Notes: generated by a model not told the origin, from the letters alone. A DNA stretch of 64,000 bases from Periplaneta americana (GCF_040183065.1 NC_091120.1:21609708-21673707), one strand, 5' to 3'. Shown: positions 10,816-23,176, counted from the stretch's first letter. Made by a program: numbers and translations.

Positions 10816-13132
10816 TGCATGCTGTCATTTATAATGCTTAACAAATAGTCCACGCAATGTCCCAGTGGTAGCGAAGCCCCAGAGTACTTGTGTAATGGTT
10901 ACACGTCTCTTCGGATGGAATGTATGAAGTTGCCACAAGAACGCATTCTCTCAAGGATGGTATCACTTGAAGGTCATCTGAGAATAGCATGGCAATGGTA
11001 CTGTGAGGGGAAAGTTTACAATACAAACACAGATACAGGAAAAATATAGAGAATAGATATATGAAAATATTTTTGTAGTGGATACCAGGCAATATCCATC
11101 GAATATCAAATTAATAAAATGGAACCTGATATCGAATTCATGTGCCTATATTGCAATATCAAAACTTTACTACCTTTTTTATTCAAACTATTTCTCCACA
11201 TTTCAACAAGATTATACGAACCAAAATGACAGCTATATATGGTGCCACCAACTTAACATGCTACCACAAACAACTGCGATCTCACCCTCTTAAGCTGGCA
11301 GCAAACAATACAACCAAATTAAAACGAAGTAAAAAATATGAAGAGCTTATATATAGATATATACATATTACACAGGAAATAAAATTTTGATATGGCTAAG
11401 ACATTTAAAATTGTCTGGCATACCTAATAGCTATGTAACATTGTCATTCTGTGTACGCTATGAGCTGGGATGTCCAAAATTATTTGAATTAAGTGGGTTG
11501 CATTTGGCATATCACATTTCGGCCATCCCAGCTAGATCTAAAGGGTCACTTTATCCCTTAACCTGCCAATAAGTATTATTTATGAAATAATAATAAAAAA
11601 ATAACCCTTGTCGTGATGTTTCAAATATGCCACACTTTCCATTGGCAGCCACCTACTTTCACAATCCTCCTACCATTTTTCGCCTTCACTTTACCATGTT
11701 GTGGCAAATTCCGAATCAAATCCCATCAAAGAGAAATTAAACAGGAAAAACCTACTGGAATGACTCCATGCCGATATGTAGTTACGATAATTCTTATTTT
11801 TCAAAACAAGCATTCATATTGATACAAATCAGGCTACAATCATTTGTTTAGATGTGAAGCAGAAGACATCTTGATTAGAACCTGTGTTTTATGCCAAACA
11901 GTAGAAAATAATTTCACACAATTATATGGTATGAACACTGCTATCAATTTTTTTGTTTCAGCCTGTTATCATTTTAAGAAAAATATAAATTCTTAATTCA
12001 TTATTTCAATATATCTATTGTCGCTACCACTTACAACCCTTATTGTTAAATAAGGACTAACTTGCAATCTTATTTCATTACTTGGCACAACCAAAATTTT
12101 AGAAGGCAGAGTTACCTATATAGATTTCACTGCATACACAACAATACTAGGAAGAAAATGCATAATTTTGGAATGCTTTTACAAGCGTTTTTAACAAACA
12201 AGGTATTTCTTAACTCACCTGACAAGTATAGTAATATTAATACTAGTTCTTTTAATGTACAGATAAGAGGAGCTATGAAAATAATGCCAAATATACATCA
12301 ATGCACAAGACAAACTCAATTTTAAGTTCACGTCACATTTTGTATATTGCACAACAAACCTTTTTGAATCATTTAACTTCTCAGTATGCTTTACATGCAA
12401 CCGACTACCAGGAACCATCAATCTGCTTTCTGTCGTGTTTTCAGGAACGGGAGCACTCTGAGATCTAGCATGTGGAATTTGCGCAAGGAATTTGAAAGCT
12501 CATGTTGAGAGGTTGATCATTACCACTGTTCCTCTAACAAGAAGCATGAGACAAAAATTCTAACCCCAACTGCGATATAGTAAACAATATATTCTCATTT
12601 TTCAATAAAATAACTATGCTTTGCATCTTTAATTACATATTGTTGAATAGTTCCTGTGTGAAGAAAATAAACCAAATACAACATCACGAAAAAAAGATGC
12701 AGATTAGTTCAGTCAGAGAACTACAGAGGCTATGAACTCACGTAGTATAATTTTTATATTTGTCTGTTACACAACAGACTTATATGAATAAAATTTATTT
12801 CAAAATATCGATTTAAAAGCATAGTAAATTTACTGGAAAAAATAAGAAAACAATTGTTTTATTCTGATATTAATTCACATAAGATAATTTCCCATCCCAA
12901 ACGCAACTATATGTAAATTTCAATTGCAAAAAAAATATATATATATATTTATTATAACTTGCTAAAAATATTCTTTATTGAGTAACATTTACCAAAGTAT
13001 TTCTGATTACTAACATGTATTGGATTTTAATTTTGTTTTAATGTCTTCATCCAAATCAAACTTCTAAACTTACAAAAGTATCAGCAAATGAAACAATGTT
13101 ACGCGATATAATTCTATTCTACTATTAACCAA
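10816..13132. other. No recognisable feature
   Basis: About 2.3 kb of AT-rich DNA. It includes an (AT)n run near 12940 and several short unconvincing open frames. Nothing here matches the repeats elsewhere in the window. It could belong to downstream flank or a long 3' UTR of CtBP. Confidence 0.4.
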
Positions 13133-13134
13133 TA

Positions 13135-13942
13135 CAGTAGAACTTGGTTATAGCGACCTCGTTTTGTGTGACACCTCGCCTGTAACGTCAAATATTCTGT
13201 GGTCCCAACAAATTCCCCATAAGACATATGCTTTCCTACCTTGCTTAATACGACAAACGTATATAACGTCATTTTCAACCTCAGTTTGGAATAAGATTTT
13301 CTAAGGATCAAAGTATTTTAAGAAATATTTTGTTGAAATCTGACCCTGACAAATTCTTTACAGACTCCTTCTGTCATAGACCTCTGGAATGCAGGCGGAT
13401 TCCCCACCCCATTGCAACCTGCCCGAATTCATGCGGTATTAGATCAGTTTCGACAGGAAGTTTTTTCACTAAGTGCACGCATTTTAACACAGTATGGCCA
13501 CTAAAAGAAGTGAGTGACGCTTTAGAAGTCATTAGAATTATGAACATGTTCTATGAAGCTAGGGAAGGGAGCAGTGAAATTGCAACTGAAATTATGAACA
13601 TAGAACGTAATTTAGTCCTAGAAAGTGTGTATTGGGCAAATAGAAGACAACAGAGTAAAATGACTGATTACTTCACTTCTAAGTAAAGTAGTTTGGTGAG
13701 TACTGAACAAACTATTTTAATACAGAATACTGTATTTATAATTGTAGGCCTGCGTGTATTTTATTATGTTCATTGTAGGCTTAAAAGTCAATACATAAAT
13801 CTAAAATAAGTCTAATTAAATTTGTTATTTTTCATTTTCCACCTCACTAGATTGATAATGTGAATCTCGATTACTATGACACTCGTTTATAACAACATAA
13901 TGTTTAAGGTCCCTTGGATGTTGTCATAACCAAGTTCTACTG
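13135..13942 (+). mobile_element. pogo/Tigger-like element, 808 bp
   Basis: The ends are CAGTAGAACTTGGTTATAGCG (left) and its inverted counterpart CAGTAGAACTTGGTTATGAC (right), flanked by TA on both sides. The interior encodes the C-terminal end of a transposase on the plus strand. The N-terminal and most of the catalytic regions are missing. Confidence 0.87.
13330..13686 (+). pseudogene. Tigger-type transposase C-terminal remnant
   Basis: This open frame ends KEVSDALEVIRIMNMFYE, then ESVYWANRRQQSKMTDYFTSK and stop. The pattern matches the tail of Tigger/pogo transposases: an amphipathic ALxxIxxxxxFF-type segment, then QSKITDYF, a PCNA-binding-like end. The first 55 residues do not match and are probably out of frame or from the deletion junction. 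The PIP-like QSKMTDYF end is intact. Confidence 0.7.
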
Positions 13943-15793
13943 TATTATCATTTCCCTTGGCAACATTGTCAACTTCTGAATTACGAACTAGACTGTAAAG
14001 GCTGAAGAGAAATACCAGTCTGGAAAAATCTGACAGTAGCAGTAATTCCCGCTGCACTTTCTCCTTCAAAATAAAAGTTCTACGATTCAACGGCAATCAT
14101 AAGGGAGAATAGGAAATGTTCTAATTTTGATCATTTGTCAGTAAATATATACATGTGCTGTAATAACATTAACTTCAGATACATAATATCTCCATTAAAA
14201 CATTATAGTAAATAATTTTCTATTTTTGTAAGTATTAATGTTTACATTAACGTATCAATACATGTTGGCGTAAATAAAAAAAAAATGCACCATTGAGCAG
14301 TTGGTTGTGCCAAGTAAATTTAACTTTACACCACATTTTGGCTGTTTTAACGTGTTCTTGTAGGGAAAAGTAATGCCCCTTCCCGTAGGCAAAGCCAATT
14401 ATGGAAAGGTAAAGAGACAGGTATATATAATGCATTATCATTCATTTGGCAACTGAATTTCAAAGGGGAGAAAAATACGTAGTGATAAGTGTTTTGAAAA
14501 TACCATTAGTATAAGTTCTACACACGACGTAAATTTTAAGGAGTTTTCTTATTTCTTTTGCTGGGAGTTCCATTTGCATGAACATTAGCATGTTCCATTT
14601 CTATTATGCCATTTCCATGAAACAAAAATGTACATATTATTATAGTAGGGTCTCAAGTCCTTGTTCTGTTTTACTCTATCCACTCATAACACAAGAAAAG
14701 GTTAATTCGTATTTCTTGATTTAATCACTTCCCCACATCACATTCATGTCTTATCACTGCACACTCTTTTAAGTTTTCTTTAAAAGCCATCTGGAGGAAA
14801 TGAAAGAAAAACAAACTCAATATCCACTGTAGTAACATTCATTGTAGGCGTCGAAAGCCCTTATGTATTTTTTTGTTTTGTTTATTTTTTTAAAGAAAGG
14901 TCTTCCATCAAATGTCCAGCTTTGGAAATCAGATCAGACTCCCGATACTATCTGTTCATTATGTATAATATAAAGAGGAAAACTGTCATCTTTGAATTTC
15001 TACACATTGATGATACCCCCCTCCCCCCCCTTCCCAAATGAAGACAAAAAGAAGACAACACTTCTTTATGCATACTTATTTTTTTCAATTCTCAGCCCTA
15101 TTTAAAGGTTGACAGAAGTTTCCAATCCACCACCAATAATCGACCAAAAGGTAACACAGTTGTTTCGTCATTCATACACACATACACAAAACTTGCAACT
15201 ATCAAAAAGTTATGATGTGCCTCTGCAGAATAAAAAGAATGAGTTGTAAGATGGGACTGGTGAGGGGGTGGCACATAAAACAGGTTCTCTGAGGGATTCT
15301 AGGTGAGGTTGGTTTTGTACTACTACCTCCACTCCAGAGCTGCAAGGATAAAGATAAACAAACTAAACATATTTTAGGATAAAGATGCATTTTCCATATG
15401 GCTCTCATTGTGATGGATAAGCATGTTTTGATACTATGACTACTGATGTACTTACTAAAGGTCGTTCACAACCATAAAACTGATTTCTTAGTAAACAACC
15501 ACTAACAAAATCTTTTACGAAGCATTAAAAAAAAAGTCGTATGTAGTATAAGCTTTACTACACATTTTATGAGGATAGAATTTAAAAAAGTACAAATTCT
15601 TTTGTTTTACTGATTGCTTCTTGTTAACATAAACACATATTCTCCAGGGAACAAGGGGGGAGAGAGACAGACAGACAGACAGAAAAGAAAACCTTAATAT
15701 TGATTATAACCAAATATTGAAAATTGAGGACGCTAATTAGTTTTTCACTTCAGAATTAAAATTCGTAAGATAAAAACATAACTTAAAAATGTA
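13943..15793. other. No recognisable feature
   Basis: AT-rich sequence with short homopolymers, including a C-rich run at 15015-15032, and no coding or repeat signal that I can identify. Confidence 0.4.
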
Positions 15794-16768
15794 CAGTAAA
15801 ACCTCGATAAGACGCGCCCGCTTATTACGCTATCCCATGTAATACGCTTTTTTTGTCCGGTCCCTGCACATTTCATATATAACGCCTTTATAAAATACCC
15901 CGTTTGTTGCGCTCAAGTCCCGCATAATACGCTGTTTTTGTGGAATATTTTCGATGTAATTTTCAGCAATGTACTGTAGCAGCACTGAAACATCTTGGTC
16001 ACTGAACTCACTGGTGCCATTAACCAGAAAAGTATTGGTATTCGACCCTTTACCTGCACATTTAAACCTTCACACTTCATACCTTAGTATACCCCACCCT
16101 CTTGTTACGCCCTCTTATTCGACTCTTTACCTGCGCACTTAAAGCCTCCATAGTTACAATACCTCACCCTCTTGCTAACCCTCTCTCTCAAACAGCATTC
16201 CTCACTCGGCCGTAATAAAATTCTGGAAATTTTTGCTGGGCAGTTTGTTGTCCTTTAGTGTACTGAAGTGTCTGTGAATGTGATTACAATGATAATAAGT
16301 GTTAAACAAAAAGCGCTTTCTGTGTCGGAAAAATTGGAAAGTACGATGAGAATAGTACTCTTACTCAGAAACAACTCCCTGATTCATTAGGAATCCCATC
16401 ATCGATATTAAGAACAATAATAAAAAATCGCGACTCAATCACTACAGTTGCGACGTTGTCGGGAGAATATAATCGCAGGGAACTGAAGTGTGGTAAACAT
16501 GAGGACTTGGAGAACATGCACATGGCAAACAACTATAAATGACTTTTTTCCGAAAGAATTGAGTACCGGTACAGTACATATTGTAAATATCTTTGACGAA
16601 CAGTACAGTAATTACATAATGGAGTAATACTGTATTACCTTTCATGAATCTTGTATTTCAATAAAGAAAAATGCTAATAGATAATGTATATAAGTCAAAA
16701 TTAGTATACCCACCTAATACGCAGTTTACACGCGGTCCCTTGAACAGCGTCTTATCGGGGTTTTACTG
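15794..16768 (+). mobile_element. pogo/Tigger-like element, 975 bp
   Basis: The left end is CAGTAAAACCTCGATAAGACG and the right end, inverted, is CAGTAAAACCCCGATAAGACG, flanked by TA. Subterminal blocks also pair (left CGCTTATTACG, right ACCTAATACGC). The interior carries the N-terminal DNA-binding region of a Tigger-type transposase near 16295-16480. The catalytic core is absent. Confidence 0.9.
16295..16485 (+). pseudogene. Tigger-type CENP-B/psq DNA-binding remnant
   Basis: In two plus-strand frames separated by a frameshift near 16345 the DNA reads VKQKALSVSEKLES, then LTQKQLPDSLGIPSSILRTI and KNRDSITTVATLSGE. This is the psq-like helix-turn-helix (LSLxEKxxxI, then LGIPxSTLRTIxKNRDxI) that starts Tigger-type transposases. 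It sits at the expected place inside the element. Confidence 0.8.
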
Positions 16769-18020
16769 TATATTTAAAATTTTAATATAGTAATACAATA
16801 GTTGTAACAAAAAGGAGGATTTGGAGCAGTATAGAATAAACAAACGGCGGGACCCAAAGCTTCAGCAGCCATTTTTATCTATAAATTCGTTGTTACATTT
16901 AAAGCCTATATGAAAACTCTTTGTTTATATCCATTATAAAACAATACTTTTACACAAATACAAACTGCAATCTTCAGAATGTATGCAGAAGAATAAACTA
17001 GGCACTGAGCAAAATACGACCAATTTTATTAGATCTTACTCTCTACTGTCCACTCTAAAGAAGTATGTGTATGGTCACAGCTAATAGGGTATCACTCGAA
17101 GACAACTTTTAGTCTCAATCCATATTAATAATCACAGTATGCTTTTTAGGAGTAAAGTATGTCATCAACACATTTCCTTTAACTTTATCAGACCTCCTTC
17201 CAACATGGAAACACTTTTGTCAGCGCCTTTTTATGGTGAGAAAGATGAACATTATCATCACTACAGTTACTGGATACCATAAAAAAAAAAAAGAGTAGAG
17301 AAAGAGAGACATTTAAAATACAAAGAGGGCTTATTACAATTTGCGTAAGTGGCAGAAGTTAATTTCTGAGATTAAATTTCTGCTGTAAGATTTCAAATTG
17401 TAATAATGTACTGATATAAGTGAAATAATGACAAGGCAATACATGTACTAGAAATGATCTTAGTAGCATATAAATCATTATGTAATACTAAACTTCAAAT
17501 CCATAAAATGCTACCATCTGAGTGCAAACATTGCTCAACCAGCAGAACGAAAGATGTGTTCTGGAAAATGCGACCCAAATCCTTCACATATGTTATTCAG
17601 AGAAAGTGATGGAGAAAATGGGACTTGGCAGGAAACTCAGTGGCACATCCAACAACAATGTCCAGTGGGGAGTTTTGTTTGTACTTGTTTGCAATAATAG
17701 TAGTAAAAAAAAAGCACTTCCATTCCACCTTCCTGTTGCTCTGTGTTAGGTCGACTCACTGAAAAAAGTTTTCCTTCTCAATACGTTCTACCATTAAACC
17801 AATAAAAAAATGTGAGATTTAACGGATCTTGACATATTTGTTCTGCCGCTCTGATATTTCCTTCAAAATTCTTCTTTTCATTAATTTTATGGTTCTCTTT
17901 CATTATCATTTACTTCCAGGTGCCGGGTAAAATTCTGGGTGAAGACTATCCCAGGAAGAGATGTTGGGGTTGCATATATTTCAGGGATTAATTCTTCTTG
18001 CCAGACACGACAACTTGGTG
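16769..18020 (-). other. Likely CtBP long-isoform 3' UTR, unique AT-rich
   Basis: Immediately downstream of the long-isoform stop this stretch contains no recognisable repeat or coding sequence until the pogo-like element at 15794-16768. It is the natural place for a 3' UTR. No polyadenylation site can be fixed because the DNA is AT-rich and A-runs are frequent. The short open frames in it do not resemble genes. Confidence 0.4.
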
Positions 18021-18089
18021 TTAGTGCACCTCGGATGATTCAGGCTTCTGCGAATGATGATTAGATGGATCCGGAGTGCTGAGAGGGGG
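18021..18089 (-). CDS. CtBP: CtBP alternative terminal exon (long isoform tail)
   Basis: After a pyrimidine-rich acceptor (CTCTTTTTCAG) the minus strand codes for PPLSTPDPSNHHSQKPESSEVH and then TAA: 22 residues in phase 0. The only upstream donor that fits is at 26809 inside the previous exon, also phase 0. The encoded PLSTPDPSNH resembles the PLSAPDPNNH near the end of long fly CtBP as I remember it. Phase match, tract, length and homology agree, so I think this is a real alternative last exon. Intermediate small exons between 18.1 and 26.8 kb cannot be excluded. Confidence 0.85.
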   Translation of the reverse strand, partial: PPLSTPDPSNHHSQKPESSEVH

Positions 18090-18496
18090 CTGAAAAAGAG
18101 TTCGTAAAATATTAATTGTAACCTCTTGGTATAGCAGACATATAATATACAGAGTGGCTCACGAAGCTAATGCTTGAAGTCCATCTGAGTGACGGCAGTT
18201 TAGTGTTAACATGGTTCGAGCCTCAGTAATTAGCATTAACTATGATTATAACTACACTCCGTGTCAGACCAGCAAGTTACTGTGCATTTGAAATAGAGAA
18301 CTATGTTGCTCATTTAACAATAGCTCGTGGAAAAAATATTTAAAGGACCTTTGTATATTGCAACTCAGCAGGTACAGAATTGTAAGCTTTAAACCACCAC
18401 CCCATGTTGATTGACAGTTACTGCTTGTTGCTGGGCTCGTGCAAACGTATTACTATCCTGTTTGAAAGTGTCGATTGCCAATCTATCCGCTGTTGT

Positions 18497-18758
18497 TTTT
18501 TTTTTAGTTGGTTATTTAACGACGCTGTATCAAATATGAGGTTATTTAGCGTCGATGAGATTGGTGATAGCGAGATGGTATTTGGCGCAATGAGGCCGAG
18601 GATTCGCCATAGATTACCTGGCATTCATCTTACGGTTGGGGAAAACCTCGGAGAAAACCCAACCAGGTAATCAGCCCGAGAGGGGATCGAACCCGCGCCC
18701 GAGCGCAACTTCAGACCGGCAGGGAAGCGCCTTAACCGACTGAGCCACGCTGGTGGCT
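18497..18758 (-). mobile_element. tRNA-derived SINE, family 2, with 11-bp duplication
   Basis: Read on the minus strand: tRNA-like head GTGGCTCAGTCGGTTAAGGC (A box), GGTTCGATCCCC (B box), a body, then the tail GCGTCGTTAAATAACC and poly-A. TCCGCTGTTGT flanks it at 18486-18496 and 18759-18769, marking target-primed insertion. It lies just upstream, in gene orientation, of the CtBP alternative terminal exon. Confidence 0.93.
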
Positions 18759-19441
18759 TCCGCTGTTGTAGTTTGTGTAAATATTGCGTGTTTTTTGTAT
18801 ACAAACAGTTTTTAGTTTAGTTTAGTTCATCTTCAAATCGCTGTGCAAGAATAAGTCAGTGTAGTGCCTTCAATTAGTTTGCTTTCTTGTCGTACTGAAA
18901 CAATGGACAAGTCGACAGAATGCTTAAAAAATTGCGAACCCGGAGAAGAATATTGACGAAAGAAATATGATGTTAAACGTGTATTTGTACTTTCGTACTG
19001 TCTTTTTATTCAATGTAACTGAAGCTGCTAAACATACGGTGTTAGCCACAAAAGTTTATTATAAACTGGTGCTAACAATAAGATTTGTGATGAGTTACAC
19101 TAATTTTATTCTTTAATTGTATTAGTTAACCCTGCAATGCACCCGGGGTGACGCGTCATCCCAGATGACTTCATTTTCTTCTGTAGTTTAGTCTAATAAT
19201 CTAATAATAGCTTGGGCTATTCAACGACAAAAGTTTTAATTAGCCTACTATATCTTGACGAAAACTACTTCCGACTTGACAGTTTACAGAGAAGGGGGAG
19301 CAGTGTTGTCATGTTGCCCATCGTTCGTGTAAGCGAGCGCGCTGCCGATAGAGTGCAGTAATGAACAGCTGACATGAACACATACATTTTTAAGCAATTT
19401 GTTGAACACTAGGCATTAAAATTTGTGTACATTATTACTTT

Positions 19442-19476
19442 TATTAATCTATTATTATTATTATTATTATTATTAT

Positions 19477-19541
<65 letters not shown>

Positions 19542-19542
19542 C
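19442..19542. repeat. (ATT)n(AGT)n microsatellite
   Basis: About 12 ATT units pass directly into about 20 AGT units, a compound microsatellite inside the TTAA element. Confidence 0.95.
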
Positions 19543-19868
19543 TGGTATTCTTCAATGTAATACCGTTAGAAAAGCGTCGAAAGAACTGTAAACTGTAAAA
19601 ACAGGTTCAAATTTAATACGAAACGTCTACTTTTATGAGTGTCGGTATTCTTGAATTTAATATTGTTAGAAAGGCGTTCAAAAATTGTAAACTGTAAAAA
19701 TATTTATGATTAAAAATCTGGGATAAACTCCAGAACATGGATTGCACCGTTTCCCTCTTACTTCAAAATTCCAACCTTGTGCACACAAAATAAATTATTG
19801 GCACTGAAAAGTGCCTTTTCGTAAATATAATGATGCGCATTCGACAAACGTAGACAAATCTGCTCTTT

Positions 19869-20078
19869 TTAGTATTTTAAGGCATAATTTGGTAGGTGCA
19901 ATCCGTGTTCTAAAATTTTCCCAAAATCTGCACGGCCTTTTTCTTTTCCAATATCGATAACAGTGCTCTTATTAATTTTAACACAAGCAGCAATTCTCAT
20001 TACGACTTGCGCCAAAGGTAAAAGAGCCCCGCCATTATCTTTTTCCCTCTCAAAATACTCTCTTACATTACACACCAT
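19869..20078 (-). pseudogene. Transposon-type HTH protein remnant
   Basis: This 69-codon frame reads VCNVREYFEREKDNGG, then AQVVMRIAACVKINKSTVIDI and KEKGRADF. The layout (VxxVxxYFxxEK, then RTAAxxxISxxTVxxI) resembles the N-terminal helix-turn-helix seen in many insect transposase-like proteins. It stops after the HTH. I cannot say which superfamily it came from, and its presence in a TTAA element does not prove that it belonged there. Confidence 0.45.
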
Positions 20079-20995
20079 CTCTCACGCTTGACTCTTTAAC
20101 GAGGCACATTGTATAATATTCTTTGTTCTCCACCTGCCATTCCTTCCTTCCGACACTGCACAATTCACCTGTTTAGAAACTCTTGCAGAAACTAGAAAAT
20201 ACACACTAGCCATACATTCCACCAATGACAACGAAGATAATACGTGTAATATAATTGAAACAAAATAATTATCGATACGGGTACACTAGACCAATAATAC
20301 AATTAAATAATATTTTTAATTCACACAAAGCAAGCACTAACCAGCCAACTCAAAGTCACTCCGGGCACTGTATTCAGCTCTAGGCCATGGTATTCACGTG
20401 CAACTTGTAAACATAGACATGGCAACACCATCCCGTTACCGTGGTTACGCCTCTCTCGTGATTGGTTGATTTCAATGGTTGCCATGGTAACATGCTAAAG
20501 GCGGAAGTTGTTTTGGACAGACCATAGTAGTCGAGGAAAGAAGGAGAGAAAAGTCGTGGGGTAACAACATACCCCAGGTGAGCAGTAATGAGTTCAAAAT
20601 AGAGTGAGCAGTTCAGGGTTAAATTGTATGCGTGATGTAAAAGAAAACATATTTTTAGAATGGATAGTATACACAAGGAACACGCTCTGCCGTACTTGCC
20701 CCTCCCCCATACCCTTGGATAATTACTGTTACTGATTGTTTCGCTGTGACTATGGTGTGAGGGTTTGTTGTCCCATAAAGCCTGCAGTGACTTGCTGGTC
20801 TGACGTGGAGTATAGCTAATACTGCAGGTTATGTTCCAGACTGCTGCCATAAAATGAATAACGACTTAAAATGAATCACAGTCTTCTTCACTTGTCAGTG
20901 CATATAAAAGCCTCAAATCTTACATCTACTATCATTTTATGAAGTGTCCAATAGGCCATACAAACGTAAAAATAACATACAAAAATGCCACAGTA

Positions 20996-21037
20996 CAGTG
21001 AAATGTCGCTATTACGAATTTTTCAGAATAACGAAGT
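20996..21037. mobile_element. Isolated pogo-like left end
   Basis: TACAGTGAAATGTCGCTATT at 20995 has the form of the other CAGTGAAA ends in this window. The hAT element is inserted 43 bp inside it. A possible partner near 25470 (inverted TATAGTGAAAAGCCAATG) and a CENP-B-like fragment at 23440-23606 lie in between. Confidence 0.35.
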
Positions 21038-21045
21038 AATCTTTT

Positions 21046-22013
21046 CAGGGTTGTTGTAATTTAACCCAACCCAAAAAAACCATATGGGTTTTTTAAAAAA
21101 AACCCCTTCAATAAAACCCGACACAAAATCCAAAATAACCCATATATTTATTTCTCGTAATTTAATCAACATACAAAATATTACAAAAAGGTGCATCATA
21201 TTTATTTACTATAACAATTTGTCACCAGAAGTTATTAATTAGGTAATGTTTTAATTATAAAGAAAAAATTACTTTCATCAACACGGTGTTTTATTGTAGA
21301 ATGGTATTAATATTAACTACATCACAATTCAGTCCTTCTTAACATGCAGAAATCTGTAGATCTTCACTAATTTCTCAGCTTTTTCCTCTCCTAACTTATT
21401 TCTTAACTTTGACCAAACAAGCCCATAGGTGGAGAAGATTCTCTCAATGGATGCAGTGCTGGCAGGGCAAGAAATTAAACTTTTCACAAAGCTAATAAAT
21501 CCTGTTGGCAAGTTCCCCTTTTTTGTTGTTTTCAATTCCATTATTTTCCACCATTTTTTGGACTGAACTGTTGTACAACTGCGTCAGAAAACATAGTAGC
21601 AGGAAAATAATCAGAATCAGCAATCCTAAAAGACATAACACTTGTCACCCACTGTGGATGAATCTCTGTGAGCCAATTTTCTGCACTTTCCTCTTGATCT
21701 GCAGTTATTCTTGCCCCTCTGAATCTTGGATCTAACATATTAGCAAGATAGTGGAAGGGCAGGCTGCCAGCTTAAGAATATTTAATAATAATTTACCAAT
21801 CTTTGCTTATTTAATTTACCAGTTTTTGCTCATGAAGTAGTTCTTAGAATAAGTTGGTGTTCTGAATCACTTAGTCACGAAATTGAACTATTTAATACCC
21901 ATTAGAGAAAAACCCAATAAAACCCATAAAAACCCCCCAAAAAAACCATAAAAACCCAGTAAAACCCACTGGGTTGGGTCTTTTTTTAAATACCCGGGTT
22001 TTTCTCAACCTTG
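21046..22013 (-). mobile_element. hAT transposon, 968 bp, perfect 8-bp duplication
   Basis: AATCTTTT occurs at 21038-21045 and 22014-22021. The element begins CAGGGTTG and ends CAACCTTG, a hAT-type inverted end (CARGGTTG). It has dense subterminal AACCCA/TGGGTT repeats over about 80 bp at each side, the sort of array hAT transposases bind. It retains only the C-terminal part of its transposase, so it is an internally deleted copy. Confidence 0.95.
21328..21740 (-). pseudogene. hAT transposase C-terminal dimerisation region
   Basis: Two minus-strand frames, 21738-21541 then 21541-21329, overlap at a frameshift near 21560 (A-run). The first begins MLDPRFRGARI, a conserved hAT block. The second has SFVKSLISCPASTASIERIFS and VWSKLRNKLGEEKAEKLVKI, the hAT dimerisation motif (PxSxxxERxFS...R..L....a..l). 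Catalytic residues are not present. Confidence 0.9.
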
Positions 22014-22049
22014 AATCTTTTAGTCCCAGCCATTTTATTATTAATTTAC

Positions 22050-23176
22050 AAGTTAAAACTCTGTAGATTGAAAATTCAAAAAAGTTTCATATCCATGGTT
22101 CAAGAATTAAAACAGAAAATCAATATCCCGAATTTAAAAGAAAACTTACAAATTAAACCAAACCCTTTAACTCTATCAAATATAGAATATAATCTAAATT
22201 TAACAGAAGAAATACTGAAATCAGAAGTAAACACTGAAATACTAAAACAATTGTCTTTAGAAACAATTAATATTAGGTACCCTCCACAAAACTGGCTTCA
22301 TTTATACATTGACGGATCCTTGATTTCCAGAGAACAAGGTGCCAGTGCAGGTGTTACGTGCTGTTTCTTCTCACTTTATAGCTCTCTTGGATATGGAACA
22401 ACAAGTTTTGATGGAGAAATCGTTGCAATAAGTGAAAGTCTCAGGAATCTTCTATGCCATATCAATAAATTTAAGAATGCACTTATATTGTCAGACTCCA
22501 AAGCAGCTATTCTATCAATAGTCTCTAAACACACACCTTCATCTCAAACAGCAGAAATAACTAAAATGCTCTCTCAATTAATAACACTCAATAAAAGAAT
22601 TGTATTCTAATGGATACCATCCCACTGTGGAATCCTGGGAAACGAGAATGCAGATGCTTTAGCAAAGAAGGGCAGCAGTGCTACTTACAGACCTGTTACT
22701 AAATCTACATATTACTCTGTGAAAAGATTGATTAAATCTACATACTTAGACTTCAACAAACAAAATTTGATAACACAATCTCAAGGGAAAAAATGGAACT
22801 CTCTGCATAATAATACACAGTTAATTCCCGATTTACCACGAAAATCGTCTGTAGCTGCATTTAGATTGGCAACAGGCCATGATTGTTTGGCCAAACACCT
22901 GCATAGAATTGGAATATATCAGTCCCCTAACTGCCCATTGTGCAACTCAAACCAAGAAATGGATTCGGAACACCTCAAAATCTGTGCTTCAGTGGCTAGT
23001 CATGATAATATCTTTGAAAAATATTGGAGTGCAAGAGGTCAAATGACTTTATTGTCAAACGCCTGGCATTAGAAAACAACAAGTTAAAAATGTTCAGTTT
23101 AAAGAACGGATAAGTAACAAACTATTCAGTTTAACATAATAATAATTCATCCTGCTACAAAAAAAAAAAAAAAAAA
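22050..23176 (+). pseudogene. LINE ORF2 3' part: RNase H and zinc knuckle
   Basis: A single plus-strand frame runs to TAG at 23070-23072 and is broken by only one stop (TAA, 22608-22610), probably a CAA codon mutated to TAA. It shows the RNase H residues in order: LHLYIDGS, FDGEIVAI, LILSDSKAAI, and after the stop WIPSHCGILGNENADALAKK. A C-terminal knuckle follows (PNCPLCNSNQEMDSEHLKIC). This is the arrangement of I/R1/LOA-type non-LTR retrotransposons. A short 3' UTR and poly-A (23158-23176) close it. It is 5'-truncated just inside the hAT flank. Confidence 0.9.

Larger units (their letters stand above)
19130..20618. mobile_element. TTAA-flanked piggyBac-like element, 1489 bp
   Basis: The left end is TTAA|CCCTGCAATGCACCC at 19126; the right end, inverted, is TTAA|CCCTGAACTGCTCAC at 20622. 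A second paired motif follows at each end (left CCCGGGGTGACGCGTCATCCC; right, inverted, CCTGGGGTATGTTGTTACCCC). TTAA targets with CCCT ends are typical of piggyBac. No DDD transposase is present. The interior carries a triplet microsatellite and a minus-strand HTH-like open frame. Confidence 0.65.

Noticed and set aside
18681-18757. tRNA gene on the minus strand
   Set aside because: A and B boxes are present, but the sequence continues into a SINE body and tail with an 11-bp duplication, so it is a SINE head.
20380-20850. 156-codon minus-strand open frame
   Set aside because: It runs across the end of the TTAA-flanked element into its flank and has no recognisable domain or conserved block.
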